A stretch of DNA of 64,000 nt from Bin80 sp965207565 (GCA_965207565.1 CBDBMQ010000024.1:1-64000); one strand, 5' to 3'. Numbered from the stretch's first letter, positions 54,507-63,635 are shown. Numbers and translations are program-made. The notes: a model not told the origin generated them from the letters alone.

Positions 54507-55672
54507 AAGGGCAGAATCGTGCGGATCCGAATGACACCATCAATGACTTCCAAACTTTTAAGCACGGAATCGGGGAGTGAGCCGCTGACATCAATCACGT
54601 TATAGGCCAGAGAACCTCGCCCCTTATTCACAAGATTGTCAATATTGTGGCCTGTACCTGCCAGAATGTTCGCAAACTGACTCAGCATACGCGGCTCATT
54701 CCGGTTTACAATCTGAATCCGATGCCTCTCTGGACGAAGCGGTAATCGGACGCTTGGGAAATTCACTGAATTTTCAACATTCCCGCGCTCAAGATAGTCA
54801 CGAAGCTGCTCTGCGGCCATCACGGCACAATTATCCTCGGCCTCAGGGGTGGATGCCCCCAGATGGGGAACCGGAAGCACTTTCGGGTGCTGGGCTAATT
54901 CTGCATCTACAAAGTCTGTAACATAACACGAACAGATACCGCTATTCAGCGCTTGCATGACCGCTTGTTCATTGACGATCGGTCCACGGGCAAAGTTCAG
55001 AAGTCGCACTCCTGGTTTCATGCGTGCGAAATGCTGTGCATTAATGAGATTGATCGTTTCGTCATTCAGCGGTGCATGAACCGTAATGTAGTCCGCTGTT
55101 TCAACAATTTCATCTAATCCCGGGGCACGCGTAACCTCACGGCTGAGCCCCCAGGCATTCGAGACAGAAATAAATGGGTCGTAACCGAGCGTGCGCATAC
55201 CTAGCGCACTTGCTGCATTGGCAACGGCGACACCAATCGCCCCCAGACCGATGATGCCCAGGGTTTTCCCCCTAATTTCAGGGCCCTTGAAATTATTCTT
55301 CCCCTTTTCTACAACGGCTGCCACATCTGCGCCTTCGAGCGTCCGGGCCCAGTTGATTCCATCAATGATCCGCCGGGAGGAGAGTAGCATGGCACAGATG
55401 ACCAATTCCTTTACACTGTTTGCATTCGCTCCCGGAGTATTAAAGACGGCGATCCCCTGATCTGAACAAGCATCAATCGGGATATTGTTTACACCCGCCC
55501 CGCATCTGGCAACCGCCAGAACAGAATCTGGAAATGAAACTCCATGAAGTTTATAGCTTCTTAGAAGAATTGCATCTGGATCTGGAATGTCTTCCCCGAT
55601 GATATAGCCGTAATCAGTCAGCCTTTCAAGGCCCTTGGACGAGATCGTATTGAGAATCTTTATTTTGAACAT
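54503..55672 (-). CDS. serA: D-3-phosphoglycerate dehydrogenase
   Basis: SerA starts serine synthesis. The start MFKIKILNTISSKGLERLTD (55672) gives 389 residues. The NAD domain reads LGIIGLGAIGVAVANAASAL, the catalytic Arg and His regions are LLNFARGPIVNEQAVMQAL and HLGASTPEAEDNCAVMAAEQ, and a C-terminal ACT domain (RNEPRMLSQFANILAGTGHN) suggests serine feedback. A short Ser-rich ORF lies immediately upstream. The acyltransferase start overlaps its stop. Confidence 0.93.
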   Translation of the reverse strand: MFKIKILNTISSKGLERLTDYGYIIGEDIPDPDAILLRSYKLHGVSFPDSVLAVARCGAGVNNIPIDACSDQGIAVFNTPGANANSVKELVICAMLLSSRRIIDGINWARTLEGADVAAVVEKGKNNFKGPEIRGKTLGIIGLGAIGVAVANAASALGMRTLGYDPFISVSNAWGLSREVTRAPGLDEIVETADYITVHAPLNDETINLINAQHFARMKPGVRLLNFARGPIVNEQAVMQALNSGICSCYVTDFVDAELAQHPKVLPVPHLGASTPEAEDNCAVMAAEQLRDYLERGNVENSVNFPSVRLPLRPERHRIQIVNRNEPRMLSQFANILAGTGHNIDNLVNKGRGSLAYNVIDVSGSLPDSVLKSLEVIDGVIRIRTILPL

Positions 55673-55697
55673 GAATGCGTTTAGACGTAAAGAACCG

Positions 55698-55787
55698 CTA
55701 GGGGCGTGTAGATTTGCTGGAATGGGGTAACGAAACCAAGGCTGAGCTTTCCACTGTCTCGGGGATTGCTCCTTCGTTTTTGTGCAT
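55698..55787 (-). CDS. short Ser-rich ORF upstream of serA, possible leader peptide
   Basis: A 29-codon ORF starts ATG at 55787 behind AAAGGAG with six-base spacing, one of the strongest Shine-Dalgarno sites in the window. It reads MHKNEGAIPETVESSALVSL then PHSSKSTRP, with six serine codons. It ends 25 bases before serA. This is the layout of a leader peptide tuned to serine supply, but no terminator was found between it and serA. Low confidence. Confidence 0.3.
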   Translation of the reverse strand: MHKNEGAIPETVESSALVSLPHSSKSTRP

Positions 55788-55873
55788 CGTGTACTCCTTT
55801 GCAAACTCGCTTATACGCACGAAAACACAAATTTTTGCTCCAATCCATCCTGAATGGGTCCCGCCATTTTCGC

Positions 55874-56350
55874 TTACTGGCTCTCGGAGGCTCGGTGATC
55901 GTCCAGCTCATTGACAAAATCTACTTGGGCGACGTTCCATGCATCTGCACCGAATGGCGTCGTGAACCATGCATCCAGGATTTCCTTTAATACGACTTCA
56001 CTCGTGACCCGTAGACTCAAAGCCAGTACATTTGCATGATTCCATTCTTTGGCGCCCCGGGCGGTGGTTGCGTCCAAACACAATGCGGCTCGAATTCCTG
56101 GCATTTTGTTCGCTACAATGGAACAACCCGTCCCAGTCCAACACATTACAATGGCTTCCTCCGCATTCCCCTGCAGCATCTCGTCAATCGCTGATTTAGT
56201 GACAACAGGCCAATCCTGCGGTTCTTCTCCGGCCTGCGGACCGAAATAAATTGGCTCATATCCCCGATTTCGTAGTAGACCAAGAAGTACTTCGACCAAG
56301 TGCCCATATTCGTCACAGCTGACCGCTATCTTCTTCAACCTTGTACTCAT
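55874..56350 (-). CDS. RpiB/LacA/LacB-family sugar-phosphate isomerase
   Basis: A 158-residue isomerase-family protein. It has VSCDEYGHLVEVLLGLLRNR where RpiB has CDHAG, and IVMCWTGTGCSIVANKMPGI with the active-site Cys, followed by CLDATTARGAKEWNHANVLA. Family enzymes interconvert ribose 5-phosphate and ribulose 5-phosphate or related sugars. The His after the conserved Asp is replaced by Glu, so the substrate may differ from classical RpiB. It is divergent from the Nif3-like gene with 11 bases between. Confidence 0.83.
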   Translation of the reverse strand: MSTRLKKIAVSCDEYGHLVEVLLGLLRNRGYEPIYFGPQAGEEPQDWPVVTKSAIDEMLQGNAEEAIVMCWTGTGCSIVANKMPGIRAALCLDATTARGAKEWNHANVLALSLRVTSEVVLKEILDAWFTTPFGADAWNVAQVDFVNELDDHRASESQ

Positions 56351-56361
56351 GTAACTATTGG

Positions 56362-57177
56362 ATGTCTAAAAAAACTTTTTGTGCTCATGATCTTGCCCAA
56401 GCACTTGAGTCATGGGCGGATCCCGCTTTCGCTGAATCGTACGACAATGTAGGGCTGCAGGTTGGCTCTGCTACGCAGATTGTTCGCCGTGTACTAATCG
56501 CGCTGGATCTCACCCCCAGTGTTGTGGAGGAGGCGATTCAGAAAGAATGTTCGATGATTCTGACGCATCATCCATTATTGTTTCACAGCCCTTCCCGCAT
56601 CCTAGAGGAAGATTTTATCGGCCAGCTTATCCTTAGGCTCGCTCAAAAGAATATTACTCTTTACAGTATACATACGAATCTGGATGCGGCTCATGGGGGT
56701 GTTTCCATCGCTCTGGCAGAAATTCTCGGCCTGCGCCACCGAACATTCCTAAACCCGAGTGATGATGGAACGTTCGGGATGGGAGCAATTGGCCATTTAT
56801 CCGAGCCGGAATCCCTGAGAAGTTTCCTGGACCGAGTGCATGCACGACTGGAAACACCGGCTCTTCGTTACGCAGGTTCTGATGAAGCACAGATAAAAAC
56901 GGTGGCCGTATGCGGCGGCTCAGGTGGCAGTCTCATCCAGCCTGCTCTGGACGCGAATGCAGATGTATACGTGACGGCAGATCTTGGCTATCACCGCTAC
57001 TTTGAGGTCCTTGGTCCCAATGGGAGTTGCCAAATGGCGCTTGTGGATGCTGGACATTATGAAACAGAGAAACACACCGAACAACTCCTCTGCACTTGGC
57101 TGGCAGAACGATTCCCCACAATAAAATTTTACTGCGCGAGTGCCCCCACCACCCCAATAAAAATCTCTATCCGCTGA
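56362..57177 (+). CDS. Nif3-like dinuclear metal-centre protein
   Basis: A 271-residue Nif3/YbgI-type hexameric protein (GTP cyclohydrolase I-like type 2 name in some annotations). Start MSKKTFCAHDLAQALESWAD. Motifs: ESYDNVGLQVGS, MILTHHPLLFHSPSR with the metal histidines, IHTNLDAAHGGVSIALAEIL, and ADLGYHRYFEVLGPNGSCQM. The function is not established for the family; metal-dependent hydrolase activity is suspected. It probably forms an operon with the coiled-coil gene that follows. Confidence 0.9.
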   Translation: MSKKTFCAHDLAQALESWADPAFAESYDNVGLQVGSATQIVRRVLIALDLTPSVVEEAIQKECSMILTHHPLLFHSPSRILEEDFIGQLILRLAQKNITLYSIHTNLDAAHGGVSIALAEILGLRHRTFLNPSDDGTFGMGAIGHLSEPESLRSFLDRVHARLETPALRYAGSDEAQIKTVAVCGGSGGSLIQPALDANADVYVTADLGYHRYFEVLGPNGSCQMALVDAGHYETEKHTEQLLCTWLAERFPTIKFYCASAPTTPIKISIR

Positions 57178-57233
57178 ACTTCACTCCATGCATTCTCGTT
57201 AGAGCCTGCTACGTTTTGCACATACCATAATTT

Positions 57234-57989
57234 ATGAGTACCACAGAAACCAAGATTAGCAGTCAATTACGCGCACTCATCCGACTACAGCACATTGATA
57301 CACTGATTTACCAGGTCGTGAAAGAACAAGGAGATCTACCTGAGGAAATCAGAGACCTAGAGGATGAGTCCGCAGGATTGGAGACCCGCACGAATAAAAT
57401 CAGACAAGAGCAGGAGGAAATTGAACAGTCACGCCGACGCGGCGAATTCGATATTGAAGAAGCGGAAGCGCTGATTAAGAAATACGAGGAACAACAGCTC
57501 CAGGTCCGCAACAACCGTGAATATGACGCTCTGACTAAGGAGATTGAGGCACAGAACGAGCGTATTCACGAGGCGAAAGAACTTATTGCGGGCACCGAGG
57601 GCTCATCGGAAACGAATGCGAATCAGATCGAAGAGGCGCAACAGCGTCTTTCCGAACTAGAAGAAATGCTTACAGACAAGCGTACCCAGTTGGAGGGGGT
57701 ATTGCTAACGACTGAGAAGAAAAAGAAAGAGCTAGAGGCACTGAGAGAAGATGCGCAAGCCCTCGTAGATGAACGCTATCTGCGGGCCTATCAGAGGCTG
57801 CGGAACCGGTACAGAGATGGACGCGCGGTGGTTCAACTGCGACGCGGTGCAGCCGGCGGCTTTGCGGTTCCACCACAGCGCCAGATGGAGATTCGCCAAC
57901 GTAACCGAATCATCCCATGTGAGCAGACTGGCCGTATTATTGTAGACAGCGAGTTCTACGAACAGGCAACCAGTGACCTGGTCGCTTAG
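57234..57989 (+). CDS. coiled-coil protein of the C4 zinc-ribbon family, cysteines lost
   Basis: A 251-residue protein with a long coiled coil (residues ~40-190; QEEIEQSRRRGEFDIEEAEA) and the ending PPQRQMEIRQRNRIIPCEQT, GRIIVDSEFYE, typical of the zf-RING_7/CdsZ-type family that follows nif3-like genes. In this family the tail normally has two CxxC pairs (…ACGGC… and CEHCGR). Here they are RRGAAGGFAV and CEQTGRI, so three of four cysteines are gone and zinc binding is unlikely. Reading frame is intact throughout. The biochemical role of the family is unclear. Confidence 0.85.
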   Translation: MSTTETKISSQLRALIRLQHIDTLIYQVVKEQGDLPEEIRDLEDESAGLETRTNKIRQEQEEIEQSRRRGEFDIEEAEALIKKYEEQQLQVRNNREYDALTKEIEAQNERIHEAKELIAGTEGSSETNANQIEEAQQRLSELEEMLTDKRTQLEGVLLTTEKKKKELEALREDAQALVDERYLRAYQRLRNRYRDGRAVVQLRRGAAGGFAVPPQRQMEIRQRNRIIPCEQTGRIIVDSEFYEQATSDLVA

Positions 57990-58006
57990 TACCACAGTAG
58001 ATAACA

Positions 58007-58402
58007 TGTCGGCCGGATCATCGCCTTGCCGAAAGGCAGGGAGGAAAGTCCGAACTCCATAGGGCACCGTACTTCCTAACGGGAAGGCGTCGCGTAAGCG
58101 ATGACGGCAAGTGCAACAGAAAGTAAACCAACCGATGGACCTTACAGGCCAGGTGATGGGTGAAATGGTGGGGTAAGAGCCCACCAGCGTCATGGGAGAC
58201 CATGGCGGCTAGGTAAACCCTACGCGGAGCAAGGCCAAACAGCATCGCACGCGCAAGCGATAAGGTGGCCCGCCAAATAGCGATGCGGGTAGGCTGCTAG
58301 AGGCCAGTGGTGACACTGGTCCCAGATAGATGATGATCCCTCCGGCTGGGCTGCACGGTGGCTGCAGCGCCGGATAGACAGAATTCGGCTTACAGGCCGG
58401 CA
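58007..58402 (+). ncRNA. rnpB: RNase P RNA, bacterial type A
   Basis: RNase P RNA trims tRNA precursors. The conserved 5' core GGGAGGAAAGTCCGAACTCC and the 3' core CAGAATTCGGCTTAC are present. The P1 stem pairs TGTCGGCC at the 5' end with GGCCGGCA at the 3' end, which fixes both ends. The internal AACAGAAAGTAAACC and GGGTAAGAGCCCACC elements are typical. A terminator hairpin follows 10 bases later. Confidence 0.95.
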
Positions 58403-58412
58403 CGTTCCACCA

Positions 58413-58450
58413 GGGGTGGCTTCCGCGAAGGAAGTCACCCCAATTCTTTT
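58413..58450 (+). terminator. rnpB terminator
   Basis: GGGGTGGCTTCC, loop GCGAA, GGAAGTCACCCC, with a single internal mismatch, followed by AATTCTTTT. Strong stem; moderate U run. It sits between rnpB and the convergent secG. Confidence 0.7.
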
Positions 58451-58808
58451 ACTCCTGGGTTGGAGGTGTCACAGGAGTTGTTTCCTCCAACGGTGGAGGA
58501 GGTAATTCCTCTGGAGCCGGAACCGGCTGTTGCGTTGATTGCTGTGACTGCTGCTGGAGGATGCTCCGCTGCGATGCGCCATCATCAATGGCAAAGTTTG
58601 TCAGGATACACAGCACAATAAAGATGGCAGCCAGAATCCATGTACCTCTTTCAAGCACATCGGGTGCTTGCCTAGCTCCCAGGATCTGAGTTGTCGCTCC
58701 TCCTGAGGCGATGCCGGCCAGTCCGCCCCCTTTACCAGCCTGAAGCAGAATCAATGCGGTCATGATGATTCCAATGAGCGCGATAATGACAATCAATAAC
58801 GTGAACAT
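58449..58808 (-). CDS. secG: protein translocase subunit SecG
   Basis: SecG is the small SecYEG subunit. The 119-residue protein begins MFTLLIVIIALIGIIMTALI, has the conserved loop LLQAGKGGGLAGIASGGATT and a second helix WILAAIFIVLCILTNFAI, followed by a Pro/Gln-rich C-terminal tail. The tail is longer than usual. It converges on rnpB and is followed upstream by rsmE. Confidence 0.93.
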   Translation of the reverse strand: MFTLLIVIIALIGIIMTALILLQAGKGGGLAGIASGGATTQILGARQAPDVLERGTWILAAIFIVLCILTNFAIDDGASQRSILQQQSQQSTQQPVPAPEELPPPPLEETTPVTPPTQE

Positions 58809-58851
58809 GAGAGGATTCTTTCTTGATGCTCCTGCTACTTCTTCCCTCTAC

Positions 58852-59559
58852 CTAGGTTCCGTTCTCCCCTGCAAGTACGACCGCTGCCGCACAGCAGATC
58901 GCTGCCGTTTCTGCACGAAGGCGACGTGGCCCCAACCGAACCAGTACCGCACCACTGTCGCGGGCAAGCCGGCGCTCATGCTCTGTGAATCCCCCTTCTG
59001 GTCCAACCAAAATCCTGACCGGACCTCCCCCCTGATGAATTGCCGTCATTAACGCAGTATCCGTATTGGGATCTGCCATGAAGATCCCCGGTCCTAGGAG
59101 TTGGTTGAGGGGGGTTGGAGGATGCAAATCCGGCAGCTTGCTTCGATTGCATTGCTTCAGCGCAGCCGTCATCACCTGCCGGGCACGATCTTCACGCCAG
59201 TTTCTGGATTCAGTCCGCTCGGTCAAGAGGGGTACAATGCCCGTAACCCCTAACTCAACTGCTTTTTCCAGAAATAAGCTGTACCGCTTCTGCTGCTTCA
59301 ACAGTGCGAGCCCCACCGTCAGTTCGTGAACGGGCTCCCCCAGATTTTTATGTGTAGAAATAACGCGACCATGGACTCCATGCCGATCTGCCTGCTCAAT
59401 CTGTACCCGTGCTGCGTACCCCTGCCCATCCACCACCGTAACGGCGGCGCCAGGACGCAGTCGAAGTACTTTGACTGCATGCTTTGCTTCATCTGGCGGA
59501 AAGACCACATGCCCGGTTGGAGAGAATGCTTCGGGCGGAGCAAAAAAGAACCTGTCCAT
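58852..59559 (-). CDS. rsmE: 16S rRNA m3U1498 methyltransferase
   Basis: RsmE methylates U1498 of 16S rRNA and belongs to the SPOUT knot family. The 235 residues include HVVFPPDEAKHAVKVLRLRP near the N-terminus, LLTERTESRNWREDRARQVM, LVGPEGGFTEHERRLARDSG and LGPRRLRAETAAICCAAAV, the AdoMet knot motifs. It lies three bases after the Omp85-family gene on the minus strand. Confidence 0.94.
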   Translation of the reverse strand: MDRFFFAPPEAFSPTGHVVFPPDEAKHAVKVLRLRPGAAVTVVDGQGYAARVQIEQADRHGVHGRVISTHKNLGEPVHELTVGLALLKQQKRYSLFLEKAVELGVTGIVPLLTERTESRNWREDRARQVMTAALKQCNRSKLPDLHPPTPLNQLLGPGIFMADPNTDTALMTAIHQGGGPVRILVGPEGGFTEHERRLARDSGAVLVRLGPRRLRAETAAICCAAAVVLAGENGT

Positions 59560-59562
59560 GAT

Positions 59563-61281
59563 CTAAAGCCCGAGACTTAATCCAATATGAGCTCGCACAG
59601 CAGATATATCCTCCGTCGCCGATGCCAGCGTGAAGTTGATAATCCCTGCTGCGGTACTGAGCTGAAAACCTGCCCCAAATCCTGGATACCACCCACCAGA
59701 GAACTCGGATCCCTTACCGTTATCAAGATAACCAAGGTCAAAAAAACCAAACCCGTACGTCACAGGATCCAGAAGATACCGGAACTCCACCAAGATCCGT
59801 ACTGCAAAAGGCACGCGAAAACGATGTTCATCATATCCGCGAAGGCTTTGTGCCCCTCCAATTCGAAACAGATCACTTTCGTCAAGCTGTCGGCTGCGCA
59901 CCAACATGAGTTCGCCACCCGTGACGACAAGGCTGCGCCCGCTCAGGGGAATATACACACGTCCCTGTGCCGTCAGGCGTCCCTGACGAAGCCTGTTCTG
60001 CTCACGCGTGGAATCTTCCGGGAATGCGATACTTTCTACATCTTTCTGCCCGCGTTCAGCGTGCATGCTCAGCAGGTATCCGCGAGTGGGACTCAAAGCA
60101 TGATCAACTTGTCTGATCTGGATTCCTCCTCCCACAAACAGTGCATTGGCGACGGGAATTCGTTGTCTGCCATCGACAATTTCGGTATCTGCCAAGCCGG
60201 GGCGTGTAATCTCGCGTGTCACGCTGGCAAAGATGTGCATGGACGGATCCACCCAATAGCCAAACCGGGCTCCATAATCCCGCTTACCATAGGTTGAATC
60301 CTGCTGAAGCCCTTCGAATGAACCGGCAAGGCTCAGAGGCAGTCCAAACATCAACGGCGCTTCAGCATGCACTGAAACGTAGCCTAATTGACCCGGTGCC
60401 CGATTCAATGTCAGTTCTAGGGTTCGAGCTCCACCAAAAAGGTTGCGCAGTGCCAGACTTCCGCTACCAACCAGAGCACCTTTGCCGCCCTCAGCCCGCT
60501 CATACCCCAATGCCAAATCAAACACTCCGGGGGGGCTTTCCTTGACGGGTACATGAATGACAACGCTACTGTCTGCCCCCCTGTATAATACCGGGAGATC
60601 TACACGGCTAAACATGCCCGTGGCTTCCAGCTTACGTTGCATTTCCTCTGGATCAAAATTTTTCAGAACCTGCCCCGATGTGAATCCAGAGATGTGATAC
60701 ACATAAGTTGGGCGGGTCCGCCTGGCTCCCTGCAGGACGATACGCTCAAGTTGAGTAGGAATCCCTTCCTGGACACGGATGACCACATCATGCTGCACGC
60801 TGTCACGCGGAATGATTGCTTCTATGGCAACTTCCGCCAATACATATCCCTCTCCCGAATAATGGTCCAGGATGACTTCTGCTGTCCTTTCCAGCGAGCT
60901 GGCAGTGACCCAATCTCCTTTGTCCAGTGGGAGTCGTATCCTTGTTGAATCAATCTTGCTTACTCCCAGCAGCTGGACCATTCCTACCTGAGCCCGATTT
61001 CCACGGGAAGCATAAAGAGTCTGTGTATCCGTATTCTGAGAATCAATCGCAGCATATAAATACCCTTCCTGATGAAACATCCGGATCACCTGTTGCTCAA
61101 TAGCCAGCGTACTGTCTGCGGATCTCTCGGGCTCCCACGACCAAGACTCACCATCTGCAATAAGCTGCCATTGAGCGGCGACCGGAACGGCTGCCACGGA
61201 CATACAGAAGAAGAGCACAAGTGCCCTCAGAGAAATTCCCGCGGAACTGGCCGAACAGCTCAACCATGAACATCGTAGCAT
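59563..61281 (-). CDS. Omp85/TamA-family outer-membrane protein
   Basis: About 572 residues from MLRCSWLSCSASSAGISLRA; a longer in-frame start at 61440 runs into the divergent mutY region. A signal peptide ends AAVPVAAQ. POTRA-like repeats follow (residues ~60-250, e.g. YVYHISGFTSGQVLKNFDPE). The beta-barrel surface-antigen domain includes DLFRIGGAQSLRGYDEHRFR and ends with HIGLSLGL. It may insert or assemble outer-membrane proteins. It is smaller than BamA and has fewer POTRA domains. Confidence 0.86.
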   Translation of the reverse strand: MLRCSWLSCSASSAGISLRALVLFFCMSVAAVPVAAQWQLIADGESWSWEPERSADSTLAIEQQVIRMFHQEGYLYAAIDSQNTDTQTLYASRGNRAQVGMVQLLGVSKIDSTRIRLPLDKGDWVTASSLERTAEVILDHYSGEGYVLAEVAIEAIIPRDSVQHDVVIRVQEGIPTQLERIVLQGARRTRPTYVYHISGFTSGQVLKNFDPEEMQRKLEATGMFSRVDLPVLYRGADSSVVIHVPVKESPPGVFDLALGYERAEGGKGALVGSGSLALRNLFGGARTLELTLNRAPGQLGYVSVHAEAPLMFGLPLSLAGSFEGLQQDSTYGKRDYGARFGYWVDPSMHIFASVTREITRPGLADTEIVDGRQRIPVANALFVGGGIQIRQVDHALSPTRGYLLSMHAERGQKDVESIAFPEDSTREQNRLRQGRLTAQGRVYIPLSGRSLVVTGGELMLVRSRQLDESDLFRIGGAQSLRGYDEHRFRVPFAVRILVEFRYLLDPVTYGFGFFDLGYLDNGKGSEFSGGWYPGFGAGFQLSTAAGIINFTLASATEDISAVRAHIGLSLGL

Positions 61282-61288
61282 CACGTAA

Positions 61289-62389
61289 ATCAACCCCTTT
61301 GTACCTCTGAATACACGGATACCCCAAAATAAGCCAGGTGACTTCTCGAAAGTACTCCTGAGCTGGTACGATACCAACCACCGTGATCTTCCATGGCGTG
61401 GGAAGACGGATCTGTATGAGATTTGGCTTTCAGAAGTCATGCTTCAGCAGACACGCGTGGAGTATGTGCGGGCGTATTACGAACGATTCCTGGGCGCATT
61501 CCCAACGCTTGAGCAGTTGGCCGCAGCCAACTTGGATGATGTACTTCGCATTTGGGAGGGAATGGGATACTATGCACGTGCACGCAATCTACACGCAGCA
61601 GCCCGGGAAGTTGTTGCTTCGGGTCGACTTCCATTGAGTTGTAAAGAATTACGCCTACTCCCTGGCATCGGTCCATATATTAGCAGAGCCATTGCTTCGA
61701 TTGCGTTCAAGGAGCCTGTGGCCGCAGTTGATGGCAATGTCCGCCGCGTCGTCTCTCGCATATTTGCGCATCCGGGAACTCCGGCCAAATTAGTTCAGCA
61801 ACTCGCTGATCAATTACTTAGTGCCAACCGGCCCGGGGATTATAATCAGGCGATGATGGAACTGGGGTCACAGGTATGTACACCCAAGCGCCCACAATGT
61901 ACTGTATGCCCGGTTCAAAGCTATTGTTCGGCATGGTTCGAGGGAACTCCCGAACGGTATCCGGCATCGAAGAAGAAGGGACCTATCCCACACTACGATG
62001 TTGCCGTTGCCGTTCTCCGCGATGCTTCAGGGCGGATATTTATTCAACAGCGTGCGCCGAAAGGGCTTCTGGGCGGCCTGTGGGAATTGCCTGGCGGGAA
62101 AGCACAACCGGGTGAATCGGGCCCTGCAACCTGTGTCCGTGAACTGCAAGAAGAGCTTGGAGTACAGGTGCTGGTAGGGAATTTGATCGGTAAAGTGAAC
62201 CACGCATACTCTCACTTCAGGATTACACTATGTGCATATGAGTGCACCATGATTGACGGCGAGCCTAAATCCACTGCAGGCTTAACGACTGCCTGGGTTA
62301 CACCTGATGAGCTAAACAAATTTGCATTTCCTAAAGCAAATCGGCATATACTTAACCTTCTGGCACCCCCCATGGCTGAAGCATCATGA
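61289..62389 (+). CDS. mutY: A/G-specific adenine glycosylase with unclear start
   Basis: MutY removes adenine mispaired with 8-oxoguanine. Conserved sequence begins before any usual start codon: LLSWYDTNHRDLPWRGKTDL, then YEIWLSEVMLQQTRVEYVRA with the catalytic Glu of SEVMLQQ, and PGIGPYISRAIASIAF plus AVDGNVRRV with the catalytic Asp. A 4Fe-4S cluster is in CTPKRPQCTVCPVQSYC. The C-terminal NUDIX-like domain (APKGLLGGLWELPGG) is complete. In frame, from the TAA at 61286 to the ATG at 61439, no ATG, GTG or TTG exists. ATG 61439 would cut off the catalytic Glu, so the true start is upstream; an indel near 61290-61310 linking the ATG at 61266 is a likely cause. Confidence 0.9.
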   Translation: MNPFVPLNTRIPQNKPGDFSKVLLSWYDTNHRDLPWRGKTDLYEIWLSEVMLQQTRVEYVRAYYERFLGAFPTLEQLAAANLDDVLRIWEGMGYYARARNLHAAAREVVASGRLPLSCKELRLLPGIGPYISRAIASIAFKEPVAAVDGNVRRVVSRIFAHPGTPAKLVQQLADQLLSANRPGDYNQAMMELGSQVCTPKRPQCTVCPVQSYCSAWFEGTPERYPASKKKGPIPHYDVAVAVLRDASGRIFIQQRAPKGLLGGLWELPGGKAQPGESGPATCVRELQEELGVQVLVGNLIGKVNHAYSHFRITLCAYECTMIDGEPKSTAGLTTAWVTPDELNKFAFPKANRHILNLLAPPMAEAS

Positions 62390-62877
62390 ACGACACAATC
62401 CTTTACATCATTCTCGGTGTGCTCTATCTCGTATTCACAGTGCTGGGGAGACTTGCCAAGAAAAAACAGCAGCAGACGCAGAAAGAGGAACCCTGGTCTC
62501 TTGAAGATGCTCTACGGGATCTGCAGACTTCGTCGGACGAGCAGCCTGAAGTCGCTCAAGTTCCTGCACCGCAGACTCCTTCTGATTGGTCTGATGAGTA
62601 TGCCCCGTACATTCCCGGTGCTCAGACCCTTCCCACTGAATCGCCCCGGCTGGCCAAACCGGACTTCGCAACGCCCGTCACCCTTCAGCAATCTGTCCCG
62701 AAACCCAAACCGTCAGAACTACCCAACCCAGCCGGGAAACGTATACCGAACGCAACCCGCATGATCATCCACCACCTGAAAAACCCGAAGTCAGCGCGGA
62801 CAGCAATTATTCTTAGTGAGATTCTCGGCAGGCCCAAGGGAGCCCGTGGGTTTCCACGACCTCGCCTGTATCGTTGA
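62386..62877 (+). CDS. single-pass membrane protein of unknown function
   Basis: A 163-residue protein overlapping the mutY stop by 4 bases (ATGA). One N-terminal helix (MNDTILYIILGVLYLVFTVL) is followed by KKKQQQTQKEEPWSLEDALR, a proline-rich linker, and a conserved-looking basic end HHLKNPKSARTAIILSEILG. It is a plausible Bacteroidota membrane anchor with a cytosolic tail, but I cannot name a family. Translational coupling to mutY is likely. Confidence 0.6.
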   Translation: MNDTILYIILGVLYLVFTVLGRLAKKKQQQTQKEEPWSLEDALRDLQTSSDEQPEVAQVPAPQTPSDWSDEYAPYIPGAQTLPTESPRLAKPDFATPVTLQQSVPKPKPSELPNPAGKRIPNATRMIIHHLKNPKSARTAIILSEILGRPKGARGFPRPRLYR

Positions 62878-63050
62878 GCATCTTTGATCACATGATTTAC
62901 GAATGTGATCGTCAGGGCTGCGAGTACTCAACAGCCTATGCATAACGAACTCTCAGCCACAGCACAACTCAGAGCTGCGGTATCCATTTACCCGTACCTG
63001 ATGCTCACTTGAGCAAGTTTCCTGCTACCCAAGCACGGCAGCAGAAATCC

Positions 63051-63569
63051 CTACACTGGCGATTCTTCTCCGCGCTTGAATAATGCTGCGCCGATTGCAC
63101 CTCCAATCAGTCCCATCAGGACTCCCCCAACAACTGCGATCACCGGTGTACCCCAAGTCATCATCATCTGGGTAATGGATTCTGCCTGCTCCGCCCCGGG
63201 AGCGTCGAATGTACCGGCGTCACGCAAAATATCCAACGTTTCCTGGGGAGACGGAAGTATATCTATCAGGATTAATAACCACCCCAAAGCCAATCCCGCC
63301 GCGGCATATACGATCCCCGCGAGCGCACCAATTCCAACCCCCTGGCCTCCTGTCAGTGTTAATTCGTTTTCTGTGGCATAGTGCCAAACGGCAACGAGCC
63401 CACTGGTTAACATTATCATGCATCCGAGCAAGCCGAATATAATGTTCAGAACCGGTTGAGTATCAGTGGGATTAGAAGCGCCAGAAAGATGACCGGCTAC
63501 CTGGAGGATCGTCGCTGTAACGGCGGCAATTAAACCACCAATCAGAATAGATTGAGTTTTTGAAGGCAT
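63051..63569 (-). CDS. four-helix membrane protein of unknown function
   Basis: A 172-residue protein with about four membrane helices (ILIGGLIAAVTATILQVAGH, NIIFGLLGCMIMLTSGLVAV, GIGALAGIVYAAAGLALGWL, GTPVIAVVGGVLMGLIGGAI). Between helices 3 and 4 is a ~40-residue acidic stretch. The layout resembles DUF4199/DUF5684-like proteins of Bacteroidota, without a firm match. Similar in style to its upstream neighbour, suggesting a membrane-protein cluster. Confidence 0.65.
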   Translation of the reverse strand: MPSKTQSILIGGLIAAVTATILQVAGHLSGASNPTDTQPVLNIIFGLLGCMIMLTSGLVAVWHYATENELTLTGGQGVGIGALAGIVYAAAGLALGWLLILIDILPSPQETLDILRDAGTFDAPGAEQAESITQMMMTWGTPVIAVVGGVLMGLIGGAIGAALFKRGEESPV

Positions 63570-63635
63570 TGAAATTATGTCTGTTCGGTCTGAATAATAA
63601 GCAATTTAGGCTAAATATTGGTAGGATATAATTCC

